Assembly: GCA_964502775.1 (NCBI GenBank)
Contig: CAZCYE010000018.1
Location: forward strand, 1 to 22,831
Length of the DNA stretch: 22,831 bases
Source of the DNA: CAZCYE01 sp964502775
GTDB taxonomy: Bacteria; Actinomycetota; Acidimicrobiia; IMCC26256; PALSA-555
Direction: 5' to 3'
The notes under the pieces: model-generated
Told to the model about the DNA's origin: nothing
What the model saw: the letters and a program-made list of their open reading frames with translations, nothing else
Database searches by the model: none
Shown here: in pieces, positions 7,040 through 13,625 of the stretch
Layout of the letters: each line of letters starts with the position of its first letter
Position numbering within the stretch: the first letter of the stretch is position 1
Translations under genes and position numbers: made by a program

Positions 7040-7788
7040 TGATCACCCACAAGTCGCACGACCAGATCGCGCTGATGCGTCGGGCGGGCCGGGTGGTGGC
7101 CGAGATGCACGAGGTGTGCGCCCGAGTGGCGCAGCCGGGCGCGACGACGGCCGACGTGGACGCCGCGGCCCGCGAGGTGTTGGACCGGCGGGGGGCGCGC
7201 TCGAACTTTCTCAACTATCGGGGCTTCCCGGCGGTCGTGTGCACCTCACCCAACGACGTGATCGTGCATGGCATCCCGAGCCCGACAGTCACCCTCGCCG
7301 AGGGCGACATCCTGTCGATCGACTGCGGGGCGATCATCGAGGGCTGGCACGCGGACGCAGCGATCACGGTCCCGGTCGGTGACATCGACGAGGAATCCGC
7401 GCGCCTGATCGAGGTGACCCGAGCCTCGCTCGACGCCGCCATCGAGCAGGTGGTGGCGGGCAACCGGCTGGGGGACATCGGGGCGGCGGTGGAAGAGGTC
7501 GCCGAGGCGGCCGGCTTCACGGTCGTGCGGGAGTACGTGGGCCACGGCATCGGGACCGCGATGCACGAGGAGCCTCAGGTGCCCAACTACGGTCCGGCGG
7601 GCCGGGGCCTCAAGCTCAAGGAGGGCCTCGTGCTCGCCATCGAGCCCATGGTCAACGCGGGCAGCGCAGCCACCGAGGTCCTCGACGACGGCTGGACGGT
7701 CATCACCAAGGACGGCCGCCGCAGCGCCCACTTCGAGCACTCCATCGCCGTGACCGCCCACGGCCCCGAAGTGCTGACCCTGCCGTAG
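7039..7788 (+). CDS. map: Methionine aminopeptidase, type I
   Basis: This enzyme removes the initiator methionine from nascent proteins using a two-metal centre. The product is 249 residues, the usual length for a type I enzyme without the N-terminal zinc-finger extension. All five metal ligands are visible: D95 (SIDCG), D106 (HADAA), H169 (GHGIG), E202 (IEPM) and E233 (HFEHS); the substrate histidine is H78 (VHGIP). GTG at 7039 overlaps the adk stop by one base. The stop codon is followed immediately by the first 66-bp repeat. Confidence 0.97.
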   Translation: MITHKSHDQIALMRRAGRVVAEMHEVCARVAQPGATTADVDAAAREVLDRRGARSNFLNYRGFPAVVCTSPNDVIVHGIPSPTVTLAEGDILSIDCGAIIEGWHADAAITVPVGDIDEESARLIEVTRASLDAAIEQVVAGNRLGDIGAAVEEVAEAAGFTVVREYVGHGIGTAMHEEPQVPNYGPAGRGLKLKEGLVLAIEPMVNAGSAATEVLDDGWTVITKDGRRSAHFEHSIAVTAHGPEVLTLP

Positions 7789-7853
7789 AGCAGGCGAGCG
7801 TCCCGGAGGGCGGGCGCCGGGTATCCCGGCGCCGAGCGAGCGCGACCAGGGAG
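7788..7853 (+). repeat. 66-bp direct repeat, copy 1 (GGG-TAT-CCC element)
   Basis: This segment is identical base for base to 7959-8024, 171 bp downstream. It starts at the last base of the map stop codon. Its centre is a perfect 9-bp inverted repeat, GGCGCCGGG (7813-7821) and CCCGGCGCC (7825-7833), around TAT. Flanks are GAGCAGGCGAGCGTCCCGGA on the left and GAGCGAGCGCGACCAGGGAG on the right. There is no T-run after the hairpin, so an intrinsic terminator is unlikely. Confidence 0.95.
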
Positions 7854-7958
7854 GCGGAGTCGGCGCCGGACTTCAAACAGTCGCCTTCGGCGAACTCGCC
7901 GGCTGGCCGACCCGCCGCCCGCCCGGCCCCTCGCCGAGCGAGCGCGACCGGGGAGATG
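7854..7958 (+). other. Spacer between the two 66-bp repeats, with a partial third copy
   Basis: The 105-bp spacer contains a short hairpin (TCGCC-TTC-GGCGA, about 7881-7893), a CG-rich stretch and, at 7932-7955, 24 bases matching the right end of the 66-bp repeat with one mismatch (GACCGGGGAG instead of GACCAGGGAG). I see no gene. The whole gap 7789-8154 (366 bp) consists of the two repeats, this spacer and a possible infA promoter and leader. Confidence 0.7.
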
Positions 7959-8024
7959 GAGCAGGCGAGCGTCCCGGAGGGCGGGCGCCGGGTATCCCGG
8001 CGCCGAGCGAGCGCGACCAGGGAG
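7959..8024 (+). repeat. 66-bp direct repeat, copy 2 (GGG-TAT-CCC element)
   Basis: This is the second exact copy of the 66-bp repeat at 7788-7853, with its 9-bp palindrome arms at 7984-7992 and 7996-8004. Complete identity of two copies suggests recent duplication or gene conversion. The sequence directly following (CCGGGTTTCTC) is unlike that after copy 1, so the repeat boundary is sharp. Confidence 0.95.
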
Positions 8025-8054
8025 CCGGGTTTCTCAAGGCTTCGGGAGACCGTG

Positions 8055-8060
8055 TAGCCT
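8055..8060 (+). promoter_or_regulatory. Possible -10 box for infA-rpmJ-rpsM...
   Basis: TAGCCT fits TAnnnT and lies about 95 bases before the infA start, after the repeats. A candidate -35 (TTCTCA, 8031-8036) sits at an 18-base spacing but matches poorly. The leader from about 8067 is rich in short inverted repeats, for example CCCAG...CTGGG (8071-8088). A new transcription unit starting here fits the 366-bp gap, but the evidence is weak. Confidence 0.35.
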
Positions 8061-8154
8061 TGCGAGGCTCCCAGGGAGTCCTCTGGGTGCATCGCGCGCC
8101 CGCGCGACGCCGCTCCGCGGTGGCGCGTGAACCCGAACGAGGCGGTAGAGAGCA

Positions 8155-8379
8155 CTGGCCAAGCCCAAGGACGACACGATCCTCGTGGAGGGGACGGTGG
8201 TGGAACCGCTCCCCAACGCCATGTTTCGGGTCGAACTCGAGAACGGGCACAAGGTGCTCGCCCACATCTCGGGAAAGATGCGGATGCACTACATCCGGAT
8301 CCTCCCGGGTGACCGGGTTCAGGTCGAGCTCACACCGTACGACCTCAGCCGAGGTCGCATCACCTACCGCTACAAGTGA
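8155..8379 (+). CDS. infA: Translation initiation factor IF-1, probable CTG start
   Basis: IF-1 occupies the A site of the 30S subunit during initiation. The 74-residue product reads (M)AKPKDDTILVEGTVVEPLPN, then MFRVELENGHKVLAHISGK, HYIRILPGDRVQVELTPYDL and SRGRITYRYK, a complete OB-fold IF-1. The conserved MAK/S-lysine-rich N-terminus begins directly after a CTG codon at 8155. An in-frame TAG lies at 8146-8148, and there is no ATG, GTG or TTG between that stop and codon 11 (GTG 8185). Starting at GTG 8185 would delete the first ten conserved residues and part of the first strand. GAGG at 8139-8142 is a weak, 12-base-distant ribosome-binding site. I call CTG as the start by conservation. Confidence 0.93.
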   Translation: MAKPKDDTILVEGTVVEPLPNAMFRVELENGHKVLAHISGKMRMHYIRILPGDRVQVELTPYDLSRGRITYRYK

Positions 8380-8397
8380 AAGTGATCACGAGGTCAG

Positions 8398-8511
8398 ATG
8401 AAGGTCCGTCCGTCGGTGAAGAAGATGTGCGAGAAGTGCAAGGTGATCCGTCGCCACGGCTCCGTTCGCGTCATCTGTCAGAACCCGCGCCACAAGCAGC
8501 GCCAGGGCTGA
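8398..8511 (+). CDS. rpmJ: 50S ribosomal protein L36 (zinc-binding)
   Basis: L36 is the smallest bacterial ribosomal protein and stabilises 23S rRNA through a zinc knuckle. The 37 residues, MKVRPSVKKMCEKCKVIRR followed by GSVRVICQNPRHKQRQG, are complete and of standard length. C11, C14, C27 and H32 are the zinc ligands of the C+ form. An ACGAGGTC segment upstream (8389-8396) is the likely ribosome-binding site. It sits between infA and rpsM, as in most actinobacteria. Confidence 0.98.
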   Translation: MKVRPSVKKMCEKCKVIRRHGSVRVICQNPRHKQRQG

Positions 8512-8530
8512 GGGTGGGGTCGAAGAGCTG

Positions 8531-8905
8531 ATGGCCCGCATCGCCGGCGTCGACATCCCTCGGGAGAAGCGCCTCGAGATCTCGCTCACCTACATCTACG
8601 GGGTCGGCCGTTCCACCGCGCAGACGGTGTGCGAGCAGACGGGGCTCGCGCGTGACACCCGGGTGCGGGACCTCACCGACGACGAGGTAGCCAAGCTCCG
8701 GTCGTGCATTGACAGCATGAAGGTGGAGGGGGACCTCCGCCGAGAGACGGCGGCCAACATCAAGCGCAAGGTTGAGATCGGCAGCTACGCCGGCATCCGG
8801 CACCGGCGGGGCCTGCCGGTTCACGGGCAGCGGACGCGCACCAACGCCCGCACCCGCAAGGGCCCGAAGAAGACCGTGGCCGGCAAGAAGAAGGCGCGCA
8901 AGTAG
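8531..8905 (+). CDS. rpsM: 30S ribosomal protein S13
   Basis: S13 lies at the top of the 30S head, forms intersubunit bridges and contacts P-site tRNA. The product is 124 residues. MARIAGVDIPREKRLEISLT and YIYGVGRSTAQTVCEQTG (helix-two-turns-helix region) lead to GSYAGIRHRRGLPVHGQRT and the basic tail NARTRKGPKKTVAGKKKARK that reaches the P site. ATG 8531 is fixed by the conserved first residues. Confidence 0.98.
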   Translation: MARIAGVDIPREKRLEISLTYIYGVGRSTAQTVCEQTGLARDTRVRDLTDDEVAKLRSCIDSMKVEGDLRRETAANIKRKVEIGSYAGIRHRRGLPVHGQRTRTNARTRKGPKKTVAGKKKARK

Positions 8906-9005
8906 GACACCTAGGACTGCACGCCGCCCGCGGTGCCAATTCGGCCCCGAGCGGTGCAACGACGGATTTCGAGACCGGACTCTCCGAGGAGCAAGCGAAC
9001 CAGCA

Positions 9006-9404
9006 ATGGCAAAGACCCCGGCAGGTGGGCGACGGCCCAAGCGGCGCGAGCGCAAGAACATCGCCTACGGCGTGGCGCACATCAAGTCGTCGTTCAACAA
9101 CACGATCATCACGATCACCGATCAGCAGGGCAACACGATCGCCTGGGCATCGGCGGGCAACGTGGGGTTCAAGGGCTCGCGCAAGAGCACGCCCTTCGCG
9201 GCCCAGCTCGCGGCGGAGACGGTGGCTCGGCGGGCAATGGAGCACGGGGTGCGCAAGGTGGATGTGGTGGTCAAGGGCCCGGGGTCGGGTCGGGAGACGG
9301 CGATTCGCACGCTCCAGAACACCGGGATCGACGTGGTGGGCATCAAGGACGTCACGCCCATCCCGCACAACGGCTGCCGCCCGCCGAAGCGGCGGAGGGT
9401 CTGA
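9006..9404 (+). CDS. rpsK: 30S ribosomal protein S11
   Basis: S11 helps form the mRNA exit channel on the 30S platform. The 132-residue product has a basic N-terminus (AGGRRPKRRERKNIAYGVAH), then IKSSFNNTIITITDQQGN, WASAGNVGFKGSRKSTPFAA and the C-terminal signature GIDVVGIKDVTPIPHNGCRP. Upstream in-frame sequence lacks any similarity, so ATG 9006 is chosen; GAGGAG at 8986-8991 is a good but rather distant ribosome-binding site (14 bases). The 100-bp gap after rpsM holds no repeat element. The stop TGA overlaps the rpsD ATG. Confidence 0.98.
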   Translation: MAKTPAGGRRPKRRERKNIAYGVAHIKSSFNNTIITITDQQGNTIAWASAGNVGFKGSRKSTPFAAQLAAETVARRAMEHGVRKVDVVVKGPGSGRETAIRTLQNTGIDVVGIKDVTPIPHNGCRPPKRRRV

Positions 9405-10027
9405 TGGCCCGCTACACCCAGGCCGTCTGCAAGCTGTGCCGGCGCGAGCGCATGAAGCTGTTCCTCAAGGGCGCCAAGTGCGACACGCTGAAGTGCGCGA
9501 TCGAGCGCAAGCCGTACCCGCCGGGTGAGCACGGTCGCGGTCGCATCCGCGAGAGCGAGTACCTGCTCCAGCTCCGCGAGAAGCAGAAGGCCCGTCGGAT
9601 CTACGGGGTGCTCGAGCGCCAGTTCCGCAACCTGTACGCCGAGGCGTCGCGCGAGCCGGGAATCACCGGCGAGACGCTGCTCAGGATGCTCGAGACCCGC
9701 CTCGACAACGTGGTCTACCGGGCGAACTTCGCCTCGAGCCGCAACCAGGCGCGCCAGTTCGTGCGCCACGGGCACGTGCTCGTGAACGGCAAGCGCGTGA
9801 CTATTCCCTCGTGCCAGGTCCGGCGCGGCGACAAGATCCAGATCGAGACCAAGGCCCGGCAGAACATCGTGATCCGCCACAACACCGACACGATCGACCG
9901 GGCTGTGCCCCAGTGGCTCGACTTGAGCACGGCCGAGCTCGAGGCCACGGTGCGAGATCTTCCCCTGCGGGCCCAGATCGATGTGCCCGTGCGCGAGCAG
10001 CTCATCGTCGAGCTGTACTCGAAGTAG
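9404..10027 (+). CDS. rpsD: 30S ribosomal protein S4 (zinc-binding)
   Basis: S4 nucleates 30S assembly by binding the 5' domain of 16S rRNA. The product is 207 residues. The N-terminus holds four cysteines (C9, C12, C26, C31) of the zinc-binding form, followed by KPYPPGEHGRGR, the YLLQLREKQKARRIYGVLERQF helix block and the S4 RNA-binding fold starting LETRLDNVVYRANFASSRNQARQ with HGHVLVNGKRV. The start forms a TGATG overlap with the rpsK stop. In E. coli S4 represses the alpha operon; whether it does here cannot be read from the sequence. Confidence 0.98.
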   Translation: MARYTQAVCKLCRRERMKLFLKGAKCDTLKCAIERKPYPPGEHGRGRIRESEYLLQLREKQKARRIYGVLERQFRNLYAEASREPGITGETLLRMLETRLDNVVYRANFASSRNQARQFVRHGHVLVNGKRVTIPSCQVRRGDKIQIETKARQNIVIRHNTDTIDRAVPQWLDLSTAELEATVRDLPLRAQIDVPVREQLIVELYSK

Positions 10028-10054
10028 CTCCACGTAGCGAAAGCGAACCCCGAG

Positions 10055-10990
10055 ATGCTCATCATTCAGCGACCCGAAGTCGAAGCGGCAGATCCCGACG
10101 GCAACACGCAGTCCTTCAGCGTGGCGCCGCTCGAGCCGGGCTTCGGCCACACCCTCGGCAACAGCTTGCGACGCACGCTGCTGTCGTCGATCCCCGGAGC
10201 CGCCGTCACCCAGGTGCGCTTCGACGAGGCGCTGCACGAGTTCGACACGATCCCCGGGGTCAAGGAGGACGTCACCGACCTCATCTTGAACCTGAAGGAC
10301 CTCGTGCTCCGCTGCTTCTCGGCGGAGCCGGTGACGCTGCGTCTCGACAAGCGCGGGCCCGGTGATGTGACCGGCGCTGACATCCAGACCACCGCCGACA
10401 TCGAGATCCTCAACCCCGAGCTCCACCTGGCGACCGTTAACACCCGGGGACGCTTGGCGGTGGACCTCACCGTCGAGCAGGGCCGTGGATACCTGTCGGC
10501 CGAGCGCAACAAGCGGACGTCGACGATCGGCGTGATCCCGGTTGACGCCATCTTCTCCCCGGTGCGGCGCGTCGCGTTCTCGATCGAGCCCACCCGGGTG
10601 GAACAAGCCACCAACTACGACAAGCTCACGATCGAGATCGAGACCGACGGCTCCATCACGCCCCGCGAGTCGCTGGCGTCGGCGGGCGACACGCTGCGGA
10701 GCCTGGTGGGCCTGATCGCCGAGCTCTCCGACGAGCCCCAGGGTCTCGAGCTCGGTGAGGTGTCGCCGATCACCTCGGCGTCCCCCGACCTCGAATTGCC
10801 CATCGAGGAGCTCGACCTCTCCGAGCGCCCACGCAACTGCCTCAAGCGGGCCCGGGTGGACACGATCGGTCAGCTCGTGCTCAAGACCGAGGACGAGCTG
10901 CTCGCGATCACCAACTTCGGTTCGAAGTCGCTCGAAGAGGTGCTCCAGAAGCTCGACGAGCGCGGGCTGTCGCTGCGCGTCAAGGAGTAG
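10055..10990 (+). CDS. rpoA: DNA-directed RNA polymerase subunit alpha
   Basis: The alpha subunit forms the dimer that scaffolds RNA polymerase assembly and contacts UP elements and activators. The product is 311 residues, a normal size. The N-terminal domain includes EPGFGHTLGNSLRRTLLSS and the IPGVKEDVTDLILNLKDL region (to about residue 225). The C-terminal domain (about 245-311) has LDLSERPRNCLKRARVDTIG, the DNA-contacting arginine and lysine positions and NFGSKSLEEV. Spacing to rplQ is nine bases, without a clear ribosome-binding site for rplQ. Confidence 0.98.
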   Translation: MLIIQRPEVEAADPDGNTQSFSVAPLEPGFGHTLGNSLRRTLLSSIPGAAVTQVRFDEALHEFDTIPGVKEDVTDLILNLKDLVLRCFSAEPVTLRLDKRGPGDVTGADIQTTADIEILNPELHLATVNTRGRLAVDLTVEQGRGYLSAERNKRTSTIGVIPVDAIFSPVRRVAFSIEPTRVEQATNYDKLTIEIETDGSITPRESLASAGDTLRSLVGLIAELSDEPQGLELGEVSPITSASPDLELPIEELDLSERPRNCLKRARVDTIGQLVLKTEDELLAITNFGSKSLEEVLQKLDERGLSLRVKE

Positions 10991-10999
10991 TCGCGCGCC

Positions 11000-11350
11000 A
11001 TGCCTGCACCGCGCAAGGGGCCTCGGCTCGGACGTGATCCGGCGCACCAGCGCTTGATGCTGGCCAACCTCGCCGCGAGCCTGTTCGAGGCCGGCGCCAT
11101 CGTCACCACCGAGACCCGCGCCAAGGCGCTGCGACCGTACGCCGAGCAGCTCATCACCAAGGCCCGGCGCGGTGGTGTGCACCAGCGCCGGCAGGTGATC
11201 GCCACGATGCACGACCCCAAGGTCACCCACAAGCTCTTCGCGGAGATCGCGCCGCGCTACGCCGAGCGCCCCGGTGGCTACCTGCGGATCCTCAAGCTGG
11301 GCCCGCGCCCCGGCGACAACGCGCCCATGGCGCGCATCGAACTGGTGTGA
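11000..11350 (+). CDS. rplQ: 50S ribosomal protein L17
   Basis: L17 sits at the rim of the exit tunnel. The 116-residue product starts MPAPRKGPRLGRDPAHQRLM, continues LANLAASLFEAGAIVTTETRAKALRPYAEQLIT and ends GYLRILKLGPRPGDNAPMAR followed by IELV, all signature blocks of the family. It has no long actinobacterial C-terminal extension of the kind seen in mycobacteria. The stop TGA overlaps the GTG start of truA by three bases, suggesting coupling. Confidence 0.98.
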   Translation: MPAPRKGPRLGRDPAHQRLMLANLAASLFEAGAIVTTETRAKALRPYAEQLITKARRGGVHQRRQVIATMHDPKVTHKLFAEIAPRYAERPGGYLRILKLGPRPGDNAPMARIELV

Positions 11351-12162
11351 CCCTGTTCGATGCGGGCGACGCGCCGTCGCCCGCAGCGAGCAGCGAGCCG
11401 TCCCCCCGGCTCCGCCTCACCGTCGCCTACGACGGCACCGACTTCCACGGATGGGCGGCCCAGCCCGGCCAGCGCACGGTGGAGGGTGTGGTCACCGATG
11501 CGCTCGCCCAGGTGCTCCAGGTGCCCCCGGCCTCGCTCGGCGTGTCGTGCGCGGGCCGCACGGACACGGGCGTGCACGCCTGGGGCCAGGTGGTGAGCCT
11601 GGACGTGTCGCCCCCCGTCGACATCGGGCGGGTCCGGCGCGCGCTCAACCGCATGCTCTCACCCGAGGTGGTGGTGCGCTCGGCCTCGCGGGCCGCCCCC
11701 GACTTCGACGCGCGACGCTCCGCCCGTTGGCGCCGGTACCGCTACACCGTGGTGAACCGCCCCGAGCCCGACCCGTTCTTGGCCCGGTACGCGTCATGGG
11801 TACCCGAGCCCCTCGACCTGTCGGTGCTGCGTCTCGCCGCGGATCCCTTCGTGGGCACGCATGACTTCGCGGCGTTCTGCCGCCGCGGCCCCGAGGGTTC
11901 CACCACCGTGAGGCGGGTGTTCGAATCGCGCTGGACGCGCGGCACCGCACCGGGCGCCGTCGACCTGCTCCACTACGAGATCCGCGCCGCCTCGTTCTGC
12001 TGGCAGATGGTGCGGGCGCTCGTCGGCACGCTCCTGGAGGCGGGCCTCGGCCGGCGGGCTCCCGGCGACATGCTCAACATCCTGCGTGCCGGCGATCGCG
12101 CCGCCGCCGGCAACCTCGCCCCGGCCCACGGCCTGTGCCTGTGGGCCGTGGGCTACGAGTGA
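11347..12162 (+). CDS. truA: tRNA pseudouridine(38-40) synthase TruA
   Basis: TruA makes pseudouridine at positions 38-40 of the tRNA anticodon stem. The product is 271 residues. The catalytic aspartate is D73 in CAGRTDTGVHAWGQ; other family blocks are TVAYDGTDFHGWAAQP (25-40), YRYTVVNRPEPDPF and FCWQMVRALVGTLLEAG with the terminal APAHGLCLWAVGYE. The enzyme normally begins just before the first strand; here about 16 extra residues (DAGDAPSPAASSEPSP) come first. Their DNA contains GAGCAGCGAGC (11388-11398), an 11-base piece of the intergenic repeat, so this extension may derive from a repeat. GTG 11347 overlaps the rplQ stop. Confidence 0.96.
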   Translation: MTLFDAGDAPSPAASSEPSPRLRLTVAYDGTDFHGWAAQPGQRTVEGVVTDALAQVLQVPPASLGVSCAGRTDTGVHAWGQVVSLDVSPPVDIGRVRRALNRMLSPEVVVRSASRAAPDFDARRSARWRRYRYTVVNRPEPDPFLARYASWVPEPLDLSVLRLAADPFVGTHDFAAFCRRGPEGSTTVRRVFESRWTRGTAPGAVDLLHYEIRAASFCWQMVRALVGTLLEAGLGRRAPGDMLNILRAGDRAAAGNLAPAHGLCLWAVGYE

Positions 12163-12189
12163 GCGCTTCAACAGGAGGGAGTTCGCAGT

Positions 12190-12591
12190 ATGAGTGAGTA
12201 CTTCAAACCTCACATTGGGCGACACCCGGTGGCGTTGCTTGCGCTTCTGCCCTTGCTTCTCTCCGCGTGTACGGGGGACAACGAGCAGTTACTGAACCGC
12301 GAATTCTGTTCAACGGCACGGCAGATCGAGCAATCGAACAGGTATCCACTGCCCGCGTTGACCCGCGACGAGCAGCTCGAGCGCTTCGCCGATCAGGTCG
12401 ACCGGCTTCGTTCCGACGCACCGGACACCGTTTCGGCGGCGCTGAAGATCAAGAGCGAAGGAACAAGGGCCGTCATCAGTGATCGTCAAATCACTGTGAC
12501 AGCCGAGCAAGATAGAGCCGCAGCGGTTGCGATCGAGATCGCTCTAAAGGGCTGCGGTCTCGATGGTTCGATATTCGCTTACAACTCCTGA
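12190..12591 (+). CDS. Predicted small lipoprotein of unknown function
   Basis: I do not recognise a named family. The 133-residue product has a hydrophobic signal segment (residues 14-24) ending in a lipobox L24-S-A-C27, so it should be a lipoprotein on the outer face of the membrane. The mature part has two cysteines, C40 (in EFCSTAR) and C122 (in LKGCGLD), that could form a disulphide, and a helical middle (EQLERFADQVDRLRSDAPDT). This FC...APxx...CG layout recalls small secreted lipoproteins common in actinobacteria; that is from memory. A strong AGGAGG (12173-12178) precedes ATG 12190 by 11 bases. By hand count, bases 12241-12540 are about 60% G+C, against about 72% in a sampled stretch of glmS, and third positions use A/T often. 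It separates truA from rplM, usually close neighbours, so it may be a later insertion. Confidence 0.82.
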   Translation: MSEYFKPHIGRHPVALLALLPLLLSACTGDNEQLLNREFCSTARQIEQSNRYPLPALTRDEQLERFADQVDRLRSDAPDTVSAALKIKSEGTRAVISDRQITVTAEQDRAAAVAIEIALKGCGLDGSIFAYNS

Positions 12592-12636
12592 GGCCCGACG
12601 AGGTCCCTGAGCAGTCACCTGGCGGGGCGTGTCCAA

Positions 12637-12666
12637 TTGCCCCTTTCGGGGCTGGGTCGGTAGGAT
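12637..12666 (+). promoter_or_regulatory. Predicted promoter of rplM-rpsI
   Basis: TTGCCC (12637-12642) and TAGGAT (12661-12666) are separated by 18 bases, a good match to actinobacterial sigma-70-type promoters. A perfect 5-bp hairpin, GCCCC-TTTC-GGGGC (12639-12652), overlaps the -35 and spacer. Transcription from about 12673 would give a GC-rich leader of some 77 bases before the rplM GTG. The 158-bp gap 12592-12749 has no other gene, fitting a new transcription start after the inserted lipoprotein gene. Confidence 0.55.
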
Positions 12667-12749
12667 GGCGGGTCGCTCACGGCCACGGAGGGTGCTCGAC
12701 GCCCGCCGTCTGCCGTCCGCTGTCCGCCGCCGGTCGCAGTGAGGAGCCC

Positions 12750-13205
12750 GTGCGAACCTTCCAGCCCAAGCCGTCCGACATCGTGCGCGCCTGGCACGTG
12801 GTGGACGCCGACGGAGTCGTGCTGGGACGGCTCGCGTCCGAGGTGGCCACGCTGCTGTCGGGCAAGCACAAGCCGATCTGGGCGCCGCATGCCGACGTGG
12901 GCGACCATGTGGTGGTGGTGAACGCGGCCAAGCTCGACGTGAGTGTCCGTAAGGCCCAGGACAAGCTCTACTGGCGGCACTCCGGCTACCCGGGCGGCAT
13001 TCGCTCCGAGTCGCTCGAGCACCGCCTGACCCGGCGACCCGAACGGGTCGTGCGGGGCGCGGTGAAGGGCATGCTGCCCAAGGGCCCGCTCGGGCGCCAG
13101 ATGCTGCGAAAGCTCCGGGTGTACGCCGGGCCCACGCACCCCCATGCCGCCCAGCAGCCCCAACCACGTGCGCTCGCCACGAGTCGACGCACCGGCACGA
13201 GCTGA
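12750..13205 (+). CDS. rplM: 50S ribosomal protein L13
   Basis: L13 is an early-assembly 50S protein. The product is 151 residues. It starts MRTFQPKPSDIVRAWHVVDA, continues GVVLGRLASEVATLLSGKHK, then DVGDHVVVVNAAKLDVS, the YWRHSGYPGGIRS block and VRGAVKGMLPKGPLGRQMLR with LRVYAGPTHPHAAQQP, all characteristic. GTG 12750 is chosen for the conserved MRTF(Q/S)PKP start and AGTGAGGAG upstream (12737-12745). The last 15 residues (ALATSRRTGTS) are a non-conserved tail. GAGGAA overlapping its stop is the ribosome-binding site of rpsI. Confidence 0.98.
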   Translation: MRTFQPKPSDIVRAWHVVDADGVVLGRLASEVATLLSGKHKPIWAPHADVGDHVVVVNAAKLDVSVRKAQDKLYWRHSGYPGGIRSESLEHRLTRRPERVVRGAVKGMLPKGPLGRQMLRKLRVYAGPTHPHAAQQPQPRALATSRRTGTS

Positions 13206-13213
13206 GGAACACC

Positions 13214-13606
13214 ATGTCCAAGCCACTCATCCAGACCACCGGGCGCCGCAAGGAGGCCGTGGCGCGCGTACGGCTGCGCCCAGGCAGCGGCCAGGTGGTG
13301 GTGAACGGCAAGCCGATGGTGGCCTACTTCCCGATCCTCACCCACTCCGAGCGCGCGGTCGAGGCGCTGCGCATCACCCAGACCGCCGACGTGTACGACG
13401 TGGAGGCCACGATTGGCGGTGGCGGCGTCGCCGGGCAGTCGGGCGCGTTGCGGCTCGGCATCGCCCGAGCGCTCGTGGCCCTCGACGACGAGTTGCGACC
13501 GCAGCTCAAGAAGGCCGGCCTTCTCGCACGCGATGCGCGCGAGAAGGAGCGTCGCAAGTACGGCCTCAAGAAGGCTCGCAAGGCGCCGCAGTACTCCAAG
13601 CGCTAG
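13214..13606 (+). CDS. rpsI: 30S ribosomal protein S9
   Basis: S9 lies in the 30S head and its C-terminal tail touches the P-site tRNA. The 130-residue product opens with IQTTGRRKEAVARVRLRPGS, contains VVNGKPMVAYFP and ATIGGGGVAGQSGALRLGIA, and ends EKERRKYGLKKARKAPQYSKR (last residue of the invariant S-K-R terminus). GAGGAA (13204-13209) precedes ATG 13214. rplM-rpsI-glmM is a typical actinobacterial order; glmM starts 19 bases after the stop. Confidence 0.98.
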   Translation: MSKPLIQTTGRRKEAVARVRLRPGSGQVVVNGKPMVAYFPILTHSERAVEALRITQTADVYDVEATIGGGGVAGQSGALRLGIARALVALDDELRPQLKKAGLLARDAREKERRKYGLKKARKAPQYSKR

Positions 13607-13625
13607 CGCCGCAGCCGCCCAGCTC

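Noticed and set aside
7813..7833. Intrinsic (rho-independent) terminator after map
   Set aside because: The 9-bp stem is strong but the loop is only three bases and no T-run follows on either strand. The same holds for the hairpins at 20406-20422 and 22754-22770.
7788..8024. CRISPR array
   Set aside because: There are only two full copies, 66 bp long, with a 105-bp spacer that itself contains a partial copy, and no cas gene. This is not array-like.
7788..8057. A small protein gene across the map/infA repeats
   Set aside because: A frame is open over both 66-bp copies because 171 is a multiple of three, but other frames and the minus strand are open too, no good start with ribosome-binding site is present, and the frame through the core differs between repeat copies elsewhere.
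8906..9005. Repeat element or promoter in the rpsM/rpsK gap
   Set aside because: The 100-bp gap lacks the TAY core, arms and any TAnnnT with a plausible -35; only a ribosome-binding site for rpsK is seen.
9122..11230. A 702-codon open frame on the minus strand opposite rpsK, rpsD, rpoA and rplQ
   Set aside because: It is the antisense shadow of four well-conserved + strand genes. Its composition is low-complexity Arg/His/Leu/Gly with no recognisable domain, as expected for non-coding frames in about 70% GC DNA.
11798..11805. GGGTACCC palindrome inside truA as another repeat copy
   Set aside because: Only eight bases match, the flanking arms of the element are absent, and it codes a normal stretch of TruA.
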